Assembly: GCA_903893745.1 (NCBI GenBank)
Contig: CAITNF010000011.1
Span: 16,408-80,407 of the forward strand
Direction of reading: 5' to 3'
DNA: 64,000 bases
Source: an uncultured Actinomycetes bacterium
Lineage (GTDB): Bacteria; Actinomycetota; Acidimicrobiia; Acidimicrobiales; RAAP-2
Of this stretch, positions 18,017 through 27,737 are shown in pieces. The notes below the pieces were generated by a model. The model saw only the letters and a list, made by a program, of their open reading frames with translations, did not search any database and was not told the origin of the DNA. Numbering within the stretch: position 1 is the stretch's first letter; the number at the start of each line of letters is the position of its first letter. Both the position numbers and the translations under genes were made by a program.

Positions 18017-20323
18017 CTACTGGATGGTGCTCGGGACTGGCTGGGTCGCCACCAGGGCGAGTCGTCTCGTGGGCCGCGTCATGGCTACGTAGAGCGTACG
18101 TAGTCCGCGCGGCGTGGTTTGGCCGGATTTTGTTGATCCTCGACTTGCAATCTGACCAGGCTCGATGACCACAACGGCATCAAATTCCAGTCCGTTGGCC
18201 CCTTCGGCCGCCAGCACCACCAAGTCGGCCGCGAGCCCACGAGAATCGGCGTCACCCGGGTCAATTGCGTCGAGCCCTCCTCCACGCAAGATCGCGACGA
18301 GTTCATCGACCCTCGAGCCAGCGGCAATCACAGCCACTCGGCCGGGGGCAACCGCCGTGCACTCTTCACGGGTTACCTCGACCAGTTTTGATGCGAACGC
18401 TGCGTCGTCAGTCTTAATAATTCGCGGCGATGCGCCCGCGCGGCGCACCGGGCGAGGTGGTGAGAGTTCGGGTGAAGCGGCTCGAAGTGTTGCGGCGGCA
18501 AAGTCGAGCACCTCTTCGGGCGTTCTGTAGCTGACCGAAAGGTCCACCCGCGTTGGTCGCCGACGTGGATCGAGCACCTCAAGCACCGTGTTCCACGAGG
18601 CTGATGATGCTGCGGTAGTGGCCTGTCCCATATCACCCACAATCGTCATCGATCCGGTCAGGTCGCGACGTCGCAACACTCGAAGTTCCATTGGCGAGAG
18701 GTCCTGGGCCTCATCAACGACAATGTGACCGTACGTAACGAACTCGGCTTCGTCGAGTTCCACCGATGCACTCACGGTCAGACGAGCCGCTTCACGCAAC
18801 GCGGCCGCTCGTACGTCGCCTTGATACGAGTCCAGATCGACACCGTCAAGAATGCCGCTCTCACCGGACTTGGCGACTGGCCTCGGTCGACGTCGTGGTC
18901 CGAGCAAAATTCGCGCTTCGTCAATCAAGGCGGCATCGGCCTTCGTCCACTCGATCTCTTCAAGTGACGTCGAGCGAGCCCGAAATAACATCACGCACTC
19001 ATCACTACTGAGCAAATTACGACCAGCCGCCGCGATAAGAGGTGGAGCACCAAATAAATCATGAAGAAGTTCTTGGCCCGAAAGTCGGGGCCAAATGCGT
19101 TGGAGCGCTTCTTTGAACTCACGAGTCTGGCGAATCTGCGTAGCGAAGTCTTCGACTGCGCTGCTTTCGTCATCAGCGTCACGTGCGAAGCGTTCACGGT
19201 ATTCATTGGCGAGACGATTGGCCAGCTCACGGCCCACGGCCGAACGGCGTTGATTGTGATTACCGGGGCGACGTCGTGCGCGCTCAATTACTTCTTTGGT
19301 GTACGAAGCTCGCAACACCACGCGAACTCGCCCGACGGGAATCTCAACGTCACTGCGAAGTGGGCGTTGGCGAGTTTGGAGCGCGCGCGCGATGAACTTG
19401 GTCATGCGAGTATCACCCTTCAGGCGGTCTACTTCGTCCTCATCGCGGCCCCGAATCGCTACGTTGGTCACCAGGCCCGAAATCGTTGACAGGGTGACCC
19501 CCGATTCGCCCAGCGAGGGCAGGACGTTTTCGATGTAGTTCAAAAAGAGTGGGTTGGGTCCGACCACCAAGACGCCCTGACGCTCGAGTGTGGCGCGATG
19601 CGTGAACAAAAGATAGGCCGCACGGTGCAGGGCTACTGCGGTCTTGCCAGTTCCGGGTCCACCTTGCACCAACAAGATTCCGGCCAATGGCGTTCGAATA
19701 ATTTGATCCTGCTCGCCTTGAATCGTGGCGACAATGTCGCCCATCCGACCCGTTCGGGCTCGACCAAGTGCGGCGAGCAGCGCTCCGGGGCCGCCGAGTG
19801 CCAGACCGCCGTCCACGAGACCTTCTTCGGTCGCGGCGCGCATTTCGTCGTCGGGCAGCGAGAGTTCGCCATTCTGGTCAGCGAAGTACTCGTCTTCGAC
19901 ACTCATCACTTCTCGTGCTCGAAGCGCCACGTGACGCCTACGGGCCAGACCCAGCGCCTCAACCCCGGTAGCTCGATAAAACGCTTCGGCAACCGGTGCT
20001 CGCCAGTCAACAACTAATGGGTTGAGTTGCTCGTCGGAGACGGCGAGACGACCAACGTGGTAGGAATCAGCCTTGCCATGTATATCTTGGGCGTAATCAA
20101 TTCGGCCAAAGAACAGGGCCTGGTCACCGATCGCGAGCTGGTCCAAACGATGCAGCGCCGTGCCCATCACTACGTCACGCTCGACTAAGTCGCCCGCACC
20201 ACGCATGTTGGCAACGGCGGCACTGTCACGAAGGGAGCGAGCCTCATCACGCATGTGATCGAGCGCCAGCAGAGCGACGTCGAGGAACGCCTGCTCTTCG
20301 GCAATCTCGCGCTCGTGTGCCAC
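18017..20323 (-). CDS. HelD-family (UvrD-like) RNA polymerase recycling ATPase
   Basis: EREIAEEQAFLDVAL coiled coil, FFGRIDY, VVDWRAPVAEAFYRA, Walker A GGPGTGKTAVALHRAAYLL, VDEAQDLSPMELRVL. GTG start 20323 with AGGAGG. Confidence 0.88.
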   Translation of the reverse strand: MAHEREIAEEQAFLDVALLALDHMRDEARSLRDSAAVANMRGAGDLVERDVVMGTALHRLDQLAIGDQALFFGRIDYAQDIHGKADSYHVGRLAVSDEQLNPLVVDWRAPVAEAFYRATGVEALGLARRRHVALRAREVMSVEDEYFADQNGELSLPDDEMRAATEEGLVDGGLALGGPGALLAALGRARTGRMGDIVATIQGEQDQIIRTPLAGILLVQGGPGTGKTAVALHRAAYLLFTHRATLERQGVLVVGPNPLFLNYIENVLPSLGESGVTLSTISGLVTNVAIRGRDEDEVDRLKGDTRMTKFIARALQTRQRPLRSDVEIPVGRVRVVLRASYTKEVIERARRRPGNHNQRRSAVGRELANRLANEYRERFARDADDESSAVEDFATQIRQTREFKEALQRIWPRLSGQELLHDLFGAPPLIAAAGRNLLSSDECVMLFRARSTSLEEIEWTKADAALIDEARILLGPRRRPRPVAKSGESGILDGVDLDSYQGDVRAAALREAARLTVSASVELDEAEFVTYGHIVVDEAQDLSPMELRVLRRRDLTGSMTIVGDMGQATTAASSASWNTVLEVLDPRRRPTRVDLSVSYRTPEEVLDFAAATLRAASPELSPPRPVRRAGASPRIIKTDDAAFASKLVEVTREECTAVAPGRVAVIAAGSRVDELVAILRGGGLDAIDPGDADSRGLAADLVVLAAEGANGLEFDAVVVIEPGQIASRGSTKSGQTTPRGLRTLYVAMTRPTRRLALVATQPVPSTIQ

Positions 20324-20435
20324 AGTGCCTCCTGATAACCCGAAATTGGGGTCTGGCAATTCTAATTGGTTTGTCAGTTGTGGAGTCGTGCCAGAACCGT
20401 TATGCCCCTAGATTGAAGGGGTCTAGAGGAGACCT

Positions 20436-21470
20436 GTGGAACCAGTATTCCTGCGAGCCTGTCGAGGTGAGTCGGTCGAACACGTCCCGGTATGGTTTAT
20501 GCGCCAGGCCGGCCGTTCGCTGCCCGAATACCGGGCCCTGCGCGGTACCGGATCGATTCTTGACGCCATTGCCGATCCGGCCCTCGCATGCGAAATAACG
20601 CTCCAGCCAGTTCGTCGTTACGGCGTGGACGCGGCGATTCTTTTTTCGGACATCGTCGTGCCGTATCACGCGATTGATTTCGGCGTTGACGTGGTGCCGG
20701 GCCGCGGTCCCGTCATCGCAGATCCCTTTACCAGTCGACGCGATCTCGAGCGACTCCGCGACCTGACCGTTGGCGATATCGCTCACGTCACCAACACCAT
20801 TGACCTGGTGGTGCGAGAACTGGCAACAACCAATACGCCCCTGATCGGATTCGCGGGTGCACCCTTCACCGTCGCGAGCTACCTCGTCGAGGGGGGGCCC
20901 ACGAGAGAGTTTGCCGTTATTAAAGGGCTCATGCACCGAGACCCCACGCTCTTTGACGAACTCTTAGATCGCCTGGTCGCAATCACGATTACATTTTTAC
21001 GAGCCCAAGTCGATCACGGTGCTCGCGCGATTCAACTTTTCGATTCGTGGGCTGGTGCGCTGACTCGTGACGAGTACCGACGCTTTGCTCTTCCCGCCAC
21101 ACAACGAGTGCTCGAGGCACTAGCGGACCTCAACGTGCCCACAATTCTGTTCGGGGTGGGCACGGGAGAACTATTGGACCTCATGAGCACCGCCGGTAGC
21201 TCCGTTATGGGCATTGACTGGCACGTCGATCTCGACGAAGGACGACGCCGTGTCGGCGAGCGACCGGTGCAGGGTAACCTCGACCCGGCTCGCTGTCTTA
21301 ATGGTGTCGAGCTTGGCGTGGCGGCCGCCCGCGAAGTTCTACAACGAGCCGGACGCGACGCGGGACATATTTTTAACCTCGGCCATGGCGTGTTACCCAC
21401 GACGGACCCCACGGTGCTCGAGGCAATTGTTCGAGTGGTACACGATGAAGGAAGGGCTGGTGTTCAATGA
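20436..21470 (+). CDS. hemE: Uroporphyrinogen decarboxylase
   Basis: VWFMRQAGRSLPEYRALR, DIVVPYHAIDFGVDVVPGRGPVI, GFAGAPFTVASYLVEGGP. Confidence 0.95.
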   Translation: MEPVFLRACRGESVEHVPVWFMRQAGRSLPEYRALRGTGSILDAIADPALACEITLQPVRRYGVDAAILFSDIVVPYHAIDFGVDVVPGRGPVIADPFTSRRDLERLRDLTVGDIAHVTNTIDLVVRELATTNTPLIGFAGAPFTVASYLVEGGPTREFAVIKGLMHRDPTLFDELLDRLVAITITFLRAQVDHGARAIQLFDSWAGALTRDEYRRFALPATQRVLEALADLNVPTILFGVGTGELLDLMSTAGSSVMGIDWHVDLDEGRRRVGERPVQGNLDPARCLNGVELGVAAAREVLQRAGRDAGHIFNLGHGVLPTTDPTVLEAIVRVVHDEGRAGVQ

Positions 21471-22378
21471 CACGCCTCGGAGTTCTACTAATGGCGTACG
21501 GCACGCCGACAACCCCCGCGGACGTTGAGCCGTACTACACGCGAATTCGCCACGGCCGAGCCCCGACGCCCGAGTTGCTGGCCGACCTTGTACGTCGCTA
21601 TAACGCGATCGGTGGAACGTCGCCCCTCGCCGAGCGCACCGCGGCTCAAGTAAGCGGTATTGCCAAGGCCCTGGAGGCCCTTGCCCCCGGAAAGTTTGAC
21701 GTGCGGTTCGGTTCAAAGTACGAGCCACCTCTACTCGAAGAGATTGCCGAAACCTTTCGAACCGACGGTATTACGGTCGTCATCGGTATGGCGCTGGCTC
21801 CACACTCGTCGTCGATGTCAACCGATCAATACATGGACCGAGCACGTGGCGCGCTGGGTGAGGGGATTGACTTTCGAGCAATTGGAGCCTGGTGGGATGC
21901 CCCGGGCTTTTTGGAACTCATTGCGCAGCGAGTCCGTGACGCTCTCGCGACGATTCCACCCGAGCGACTCGCCACGACCGAGGTGTTGTTTTCTGCGCAC
22001 TCGCTGCCCGAAAAGATTCTCGCCAACGGTGATACGTATCCGGTACAACTTCGCACCAGCGCGGAGCGAGCCGCCGCGCTGGCCAACGTGGAACGCTGGG
22101 ATATTGCCTGGCAGTCAGCGGGTCGCACGGCCGACCCTTGGATTGGCCCCGACATTCTCGAAGTTCTGCGCACCAAGCACGCCCAGGGCGTGACCGACAT
22201 CGTCTCGTGTCCGATTGGCTTTGTGGCCGATCACCTCGAAGTGCTCTTCGATATTGACATTGAAGCTCAGGGCGTCGCGGATGAACTTGGACTAAACCTG
22301 GTGCGCACTGCGTCACTCAACGCTGACCCGGCCTTTACCGATGTACTGGCGAACGTTATTCAATCAGTTTCGCTCTAA
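21467..22378 (+). CDS. hemH: Ferrochelatase (coproporphyrin III type likely)
   Basis: LLMAYGTPTTPADVEPYYTRIRHGR, FSAHSLPEKILANGDTYP, CPIGFVADHLEVLFDID. Confidence 0.92.
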   Translation: MTRLGVLLMAYGTPTTPADVEPYYTRIRHGRAPTPELLADLVRRYNAIGGTSPLAERTAAQVSGIAKALEALAPGKFDVRFGSKYEPPLLEEIAETFRTDGITVVIGMALAPHSSSMSTDQYMDRARGALGEGIDFRAIGAWWDAPGFLELIAQRVRDALATIPPERLATTEVLFSAHSLPEKILANGDTYPVQLRTSAERAAALANVERWDIAWQSAGRTADPWIGPDILEVLRTKHAQGVTDIVSCPIGFVADHLEVLFDIDIEAQGVADELGLNLVRTASLNADPAFTDVLANVIQSVSL

Positions 22379-23836
22379 ATGGCGCGTCGGTCGGTAGTAA
22401 TTATTGGTGGAGGGATTAGTGGTCTTTGTGCGGCCTGGGAGTTAAGTGGCGGCGCCGGTGGTCCGAGCGATGACGCACCACGTATTGAAATTATTGAGGC
22501 GTCACCGCGCTTTGGCGGAGCGATTGCCACGACTGAGTTTGCCGGACACACCATCGACCTCGGCGCAGACGGCTTCTTAGCTCGACGACCCGAAGCGACC
22601 TCATTGGTTAGCGAGTTGGGTTGGGCGTCGCGTCTCGAGGCCATTAGCGCCGCTGGGGCCAGTCTGTGGCTTCGTGGCGCACTGACCTCGCTACCCGCCG
22701 GACTGGCGCTTGGTGTCCCAACATCGGCCTCGTCCCTACGACGGGTGAAGGGTCTGTCGTGGAGCGCTCGTCGCCACGCTCGACGTGACGAACTCTTTGC
22801 GCACCGACTCGACGTTGGCGACGACGCGACGATAGGTGAGATTGTGCGAACCAAACTTGGCGATGAATTGGCGTACCAAGTAGTCGAGCCACTCATTGGT
22901 GGTATTCAAGCCGGACGGATTGACGAACTCTCGGCCAAATCAGTCTTCCCCGCCCTGCTCGATGCCGCTCGCTCCGGTGGCTCCTTGATGAAGGCCTTGC
23001 GCCCCAAGGGCCCCATCAACCCGGGTCCCCAAGCTCAGTCGGTTACCGATGGGCCCGCCTTCTACTCCCTGACCTCGGGGGTAGGTTCACTCGCCGACGA
23101 ACTGGTTACCCAGCTACGAGACCGTGGCGTCGTGCTGCGTCCATCAACCAAGGTGACCGCCGTGCGCGTCGCTCGCGGCGAGTATCGATGGGACGTTGAC
23201 TCCCTCTCCACGACGACGCCGGCCGACTTCGTGATTCTGGCCACCCCCGCGCCCGTCACGAGCACCCTGCTTAGTCAGTACCACCACGCGTTCGCCGCGC
23301 TCGTGGACGTCCCCTACGCGGGTGCCGCCATGGTGACGTTTCACGTCGCCACATCGCACATCACCCTGCCCCCGCACGGAACCGGGGTGCTCGTGCCGCT
23401 AGGGACCGCGTGGACGGGTAGCGACTCGCTGGTCACCACCGCGATTACTTTTCTTGATCGAAAGTGGCCCCATCTAGCGCGCGACGGTGGCGTGGTGCTG
23501 CGCGCCCACGTAGGCCGAAGTGACGACCAGCGGTGGCAGGACATGAGTGACGACGCCCTGCGCGAACGCGTGAGTGCCGAACTCACCTTTTTGTTACCCC
23601 GATTCAGCAAACCGGACGCCTCAATCGTGCAGCGCTGGCCCCACGCACTCCCGCAGTACCTCGTGGGCCACGATCGACTCGTGGAATCGGCCCGACTCGA
23701 GAGTCAGCGCTGTGGTGTCGCCCTCTGTGGCAGCGCCTACGACGGCGTAGGCATTCCGGCGTGCATTGGCTCTGGTCGTCAGGCGGCACGCGAAGCGCTC
23801 GCCAGCATCAAGCTGGCCGGTACCCCACTGTCGTAA
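22379..23836 (+). CDS. Protoporphyrinogen/coproporphyrinogen III oxidase (HemY/HemG type)
   Basis: VVIIGGGISGLCAAWEL, GADGFLARRPEATSLVSELG, VEPLIGGIQAGRIDELSAKSVFP. Confidence 0.92.
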   Translation: MARRSVVIIGGGISGLCAAWELSGGAGGPSDDAPRIEIIEASPRFGGAIATTEFAGHTIDLGADGFLARRPEATSLVSELGWASRLEAISAAGASLWLRGALTSLPAGLALGVPTSASSLRRVKGLSWSARRHARRDELFAHRLDVGDDATIGEIVRTKLGDELAYQVVEPLIGGIQAGRIDELSAKSVFPALLDAARSGGSLMKALRPKGPINPGPQAQSVTDGPAFYSLTSGVGSLADELVTQLRDRGVVLRPSTKVTAVRVARGEYRWDVDSLSTTTPADFVILATPAPVTSTLLSQYHHAFAALVDVPYAGAAMVTFHVATSHITLPPHGTGVLVPLGTAWTGSDSLVTTAITFLDRKWPHLARDGGVVLRAHVGRSDDQRWQDMSDDALRERVSAELTFLLPRFSKPDASIVQRWPHALPQYLVGHDRLVESARLESQRCGVALCGSAYDGVGIPACIGSGRQAAREALASIKLAGTPLS

Positions 23837-25097
23837 CGGCTCGAGGCTTGTGCAGCACGAGCTGCACGTCCGAAACGTGACGCTCCAAAAAGGCCGCCTC
23901 GCAGTAACCAAGGTAGAGATCCCACAGTCGAACGAAGCGGTCATCAAATCCCAGTGCCGCGACGGCGCCGGCTTGATCATGCACGGCGTCACGCCACGCC
24001 GAAAGTGTGCGGACGTAGTGCAGGCCAATATCTTCTAAATCAATTGGCTTGAGGTCAGTGGACCTCGTCACCGAATCGAGCATGGCCGTCACACTCGGCA
24101 GGCAGCCGCCGGGAAAGATCAAATCACGAATGAAGTCCTCTTGCATCTTGGCGCGGTCAAAGCTCTGGTCGGCAATGGTGATGGCCTGAATCACCATACG
24201 GCCGTTATCGTGCAAGAGCCGTGAGCAGGTTGAGAAAAACTCGTCGTAGCGACGCCAGTCCACCGCTTCAATCATTTCAACGGAAACCAAGGCGTCGTAT
24301 GAGCCGGTCAACTCCGCGTAGTGCTCGGTAAGTACCGTGACGCGATCATCTAGTCCCGCCGCACGAATCGCGGCCACGGCACCGTCACGCTGGTTCTCCG
24401 AAATTGTCGTCGTCGTGACGCGCGCACCGTACGTTCGAGCAGCGTGAATGGCAAAGCCGCCCCAACCAGTACCGATCTCGAGGACGTGATCATCGGGTCC
24501 CAGTCGCAACTTTCGACAGAGTCGGTCAAACTTTTCGACTTGCGCGTCGTGTAGTGACGTTGACTCATCAGCGAAGACCGCACACGAGTAAGCCATTGTC
24601 TCGTCGAGCATCAACGAAAAAAATTCGTTCGAGAGATCGTAATGAGCGTGAATATTTTCGCGATCCTGCTTTCGCGACGGACTCGCGCGATGCACCAACG
24701 AGAATAACCAGCCGTAGCGGCGAGCGATACGGTCCCATCGACGGCGATTGCGTTGCGTCGCACGAAATAACAGCCGCACGAGCTGCGTAATATCCGACGT
24801 CGACCATTGACCGTTCACAAAACTTCGACCGAGCCCCTTCGAACCTCCAAAGACCAGTGCCGAGTAGGCGGAACGATCGTGCACCGTCATACCGACGCGC
24901 GGTTCTCCTCGCCCGAGGTTGATTGCACGTGGTGGTTCGACGAACGCTTCGACCACCTGCAACGTGCCGTTGTCACCCAGATGGCGCGCGGCTACGAGTC
25001 GATGAAAGACCCATCGAGCCGCACGCGGAAAACGAACTGCGTGTACGGGCAAGAAACTATCGGGAGCAATGGTGTTGGTTGGCTCAGCGGACAACAT
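23808..25097 (-). CDS. Cyclopropane-fatty-acyl-phospholipid synthase family SAM methyltransferase
   Basis: HYDLSNEFFSLMLDETMAYSCAVF, VLEIGTGWGGFAIHAA. Confidence 0.92.
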   Translation of the reverse strand: MLSAEPTNTIAPDSFLPVHAVRFPRAARWVFHRLVAARHLGDNGTLQVVEAFVEPPRAINLGRGEPRVGMTVHDRSAYSALVFGGSKGLGRSFVNGQWSTSDITQLVRLLFRATQRNRRRWDRIARRYGWLFSLVHRASPSRKQDRENIHAHYDLSNEFFSLMLDETMAYSCAVFADESTSLHDAQVEKFDRLCRKLRLGPDDHVLEIGTGWGGFAIHAARTYGARVTTTTISENQRDGAVAAIRAAGLDDRVTVLTEHYAELTGSYDALVSVEMIEAVDWRRYDEFFSTCSRLLHDNGRMVIQAITIADQSFDRAKMQEDFIRDLIFPGGCLPSVTAMLDSVTRSTDLKPIDLEDIGLHYVRTLSAWRDAVHDQAGAVAALGFDDRFVRLWDLYLGYCEAAFLERHVSDVQLVLHKPRAVTTVGYRPA

Positions 25098-25908
25098 CGT
25101 GCGAGTCCTTCTCGGGTGTAGTGGGGTGGGCTACGTACTTCAGACCCTTAGAAAATAGTGCCCCCGCTTGGAGATAGATGCGTAGCGAGACCCGAAAAGC
25201 CATATCGGGGTAACGCCAGGCCATTGCTCGAAGGGTCGTCCGGCTTAATTCCCGGCGTTCAAGCGCCATGGTGGCGCTAAATCGTCGCGGCCCTTCGCTC
25301 TCGGGGCGCCCCTCGACGAGATCGTGCAGGGTCATTGAGAGGGCGAATCGTTCTCCCGGTTCGCTGTAGTGAAGCCGGTAGGTACCCGCCATTTCGAGAA
25401 AGGGTGAGACGTGATGCGCCTTGGCGAAGGTGCTGAGACCGGCGGGACCGAGTAGGTAGAGGTGTCGATCGCCCCATGGTGTGTTGGTCACTTCAGCGAC
25501 CGCTCGAACTAGTTCGTCACCACTGAAAAAGAAATAGACCGCTATTGGGTTGAAGTTCCATCCCAGCGAACGAAGATTCGCGAGTAGGAGTACCCGGCCC
25601 GGGGCTACTTGCTTCGTCTGATCGAAGTACATCGCACGAGCAGCTTCGTCGAGCGTCCCTCCGTATTGGGGCAAGAAATCGCCACGCCGCACGACGTAAC
25701 GACCGGGAACTAAGTTGCGCCAACGACGCCGAACATCATTATCGGTCACGTGACCCTCGAGTCGCAGGGCGGGAATCGATGTCGTCAACGAGTCGAGTTC
25801 ATCGAGGAAGAGTGCGAACATCATGACTCGATACGTGAACTGGTGTCGCCGAGGGAGGAACCGATGGTGCACAACTCGACCGTGGAAGATTGACGAGCGC
25901 TGGCTCAC
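25084..25908 (-). CDS. DUF1365 family protein
   Basis: SIFHGRVVHHRFLPRRHQFTYRVMMFALFLDELD, NFNPIAVYFFF. GTG start 25908 overlaps the upstream TGA. Confidence 0.88.
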   Translation of the reverse strand: MSQRSSIFHGRVVHHRFLPRRHQFTYRVMMFALFLDELDSLTTSIPALRLEGHVTDNDVRRRWRNLVPGRYVVRRGDFLPQYGGTLDEAARAMYFDQTKQVAPGRVLLLANLRSLGWNFNPIAVYFFFSGDELVRAVAEVTNTPWGDRHLYLLGPAGLSTFAKAHHVSPFLEMAGTYRLHYSEPGERFALSMTLHDLVEGRPESEGPRRFSATMALERRELSRTTLRAMAWRYPDMAFRVSLRIYLQAGALFSKGLKYVAHPTTPEKDSHDVVR

Positions 25909-27149
25909 CACGAAACCCCTAGCGCACCGCAGACCTCCAGGGCACTTCGCACCCCATCTTCGTGAAATCCAAACCCGAAGTACGCACCGCAAAATGACGT
26001 TCGTCCACCGTGCAACGTATGACGCAGCTGCTGCGCCGCGACGGTGACCTGATCGAGAACCGGATGGGCGTACTGAAGTTTCATGATGACGCGATTGGGA
26101 TCAATTAGCTCATTGGAGTTCAGTGAAACAAGATACTCGTGAGGTCCCTCAATCGATTGCAACGTGCTGATGTTGTAGGTCAACGTGGCGAGCGAACCAT
26201 CATCCACCCGCCGGTAGTTCCACGCCGCCCACGCACGACGCGACGCCGGCAGAATTGAAGTATCAGTGTGCAGCGTTACTTCGTTCTCCTGGTAGCGAAT
26301 TGCCCCCAAAACTTGCACTTCAGCGTCGGAGGGATCGATCAAGAGGGCCAGTGCTTGGTCACTATGGCAGGCCAAAATCACGTGATCGAAGGTGTCGACA
26401 CCACCGTCAACGGTGACGTCGACGTGGTCAGCAAAACGGCGCACCGATCGTACTGGTGTAGCAACGTGCACGACACCCCGGGCCCGGACGTGATCGGCAA
26501 TTCGTTGCACGTACTCACGTGACCCGCCCGTGATAGTGCGCCAGGTTGGCATGCCGCGAACCCGCAAGAGTCCGTGACGAGAGAAAAACTCCGCAAAGGT
26601 GCGTGCGGGAATATCCGTGAAGGTCTGCGGGTTGGCCGACCAAATAGCGGCCCCCATTGGCACCAAGTACCACTCCTGGAATCCTCGTCCCCATCGATTA
26701 GTCGCCAGAAGATCGCCCAGGGTCATGTGGGGATCGAGTTCACCTCGTAGTGCGCGACGCAGGGTTCGATTGAACGACACAATATCGAGCACCATCCGCA
26801 AGAAACGTGGTCGAAGGAGGTTGCGTCGCTGAGCGAACACCGAGTTCAGACTGCTGCCCTTCCATTCGAGTTTCGCCGCCTCGTCGGCGTAACTGAAACT
26901 CATCACACTCTCTTTTGTCGTCACTTCGAGACGTTCGAGCAGCTTGATGAAGTTCGGATAGGTTTCGTCGTTGTACACAAGAAAACCAGTGTCAACTGGA
27001 ATTGTCTGCGAACCTTCGCATACCTCAACCGTGTGCGCGTGACCGCCCAGACGATCGTCCGCTTCGAACAACGTGACCTCGTGCACGTCACTTAACAAGA
27101 ACGCGCACGTCAAACCACTCACTCCGGCACCCACGATGGCGATTCTCAC
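25905..27149 (-). CDS. FAD-dependent oxidoreductase of the cfa/DUF1365 cluster
   Basis: MRIAIVGAGVSGLTCAFLLSDVHEVTLFEADDRLGGHAHTVEV, GFLVYNDETYPNFIKL. Confidence 0.9.
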   Translation of the reverse strand: MRIAIVGAGVSGLTCAFLLSDVHEVTLFEADDRLGGHAHTVEVCEGSQTIPVDTGFLVYNDETYPNFIKLLERLEVTTKESVMSFSYADEAAKLEWKGSSLNSVFAQRRNLLRPRFLRMVLDIVSFNRTLRRALRGELDPHMTLGDLLATNRWGRGFQEWYLVPMGAAIWSANPQTFTDIPARTFAEFFSRHGLLRVRGMPTWRTITGGSREYVQRIADHVRARGVVHVATPVRSVRRFADHVDVTVDGGVDTFDHVILACHSDQALALLIDPSDAEVQVLGAIRYQENEVTLHTDTSILPASRRAWAAWNYRRVDDGSLATLTYNISTLQSIEGPHEYLVSLNSNELIDPNRVIMKLQYAHPVLDQVTVAAQQLRHTLHGGRTSFCGAYFGFGFHEDGVRSALEVCGALGVSW

Positions 27150-27220
27150 TCAGACTCCAGTGATTGATCGAGGCTTTTGTGACATCGAAAGCAGTCTAAA
27201 GGTGAACGAACGAAGAGTGA

Positions 27221-27721
27221 TTAGAGGTAGTAGCCCGAATGTATGTAGATACACGGTACGCCTTCACTGATGTACATTGCGTGGTTTTTTGGATCATCGT
27301 CAAGTGCCAAACGCAGATCGAAGCCGTGAGCGACGAGGTCGCGTACTGCACCACGCTTGAACTCATCGACACCGGAGTAGTCCCCGTACTCGCGCATAAT
27401 CAAAAGGTCCCAGCGCAATCCGTATCGACTTAGCCAAGCCAGTGTGTGGGGCTGCACCCGTCGAGGCCGACCGGTCAACAAAATAATTGTGAGGTCACTG
27501 TCTAAGAGTTCGAGGAGTCGCTCAATCTCCTCAATAACCGGATCGTCACCGCAGGCCTCAAAGAAACTCTTCCAGTCACCCCAATCGAGGTAGTGCTGAC
27601 GCCCGGCGGCGTCGGCCAGTACGCCGTCAATGTCAAAGATGACGGCTGAACCGCCCTCACCTGGAGCGTCGCGCCAGTGCCAGTTTTCTTGTCGATAGTC
27701 CGAAGTCATTAGCAGTTTCAT
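27221..27721 (-). CDS. HAD-superfamily phosphatase (polynucleotide kinase-phosphatase-like)
   Basis: AVIFDIDGVLADAAGRQ, IILLTGRPRR, LALDDDPKN. Confidence 0.78.
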   Translation of the reverse strand: MKLLMTSDYRQENWHWRDAPGEGGSAVIFDIDGVLADAAGRQHYLDWGDWKSFFEACGDDPVIEEIERLLELLDSDLTIILLTGRPRRVQPHTLAWLSRYGLRWDLLIMREYGDYSGVDEFKRGAVRDLVAHGFDLRLALDDDPKNHAMYISEGVPCIYIHSGYYL

Positions 27722-27737
27722 CCTCGCACACTCGTGG

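Noticed and set aside
20400-20936. 178-aa minus ORF
   Set aside because: Antisense to hemE, no recognisable motif.
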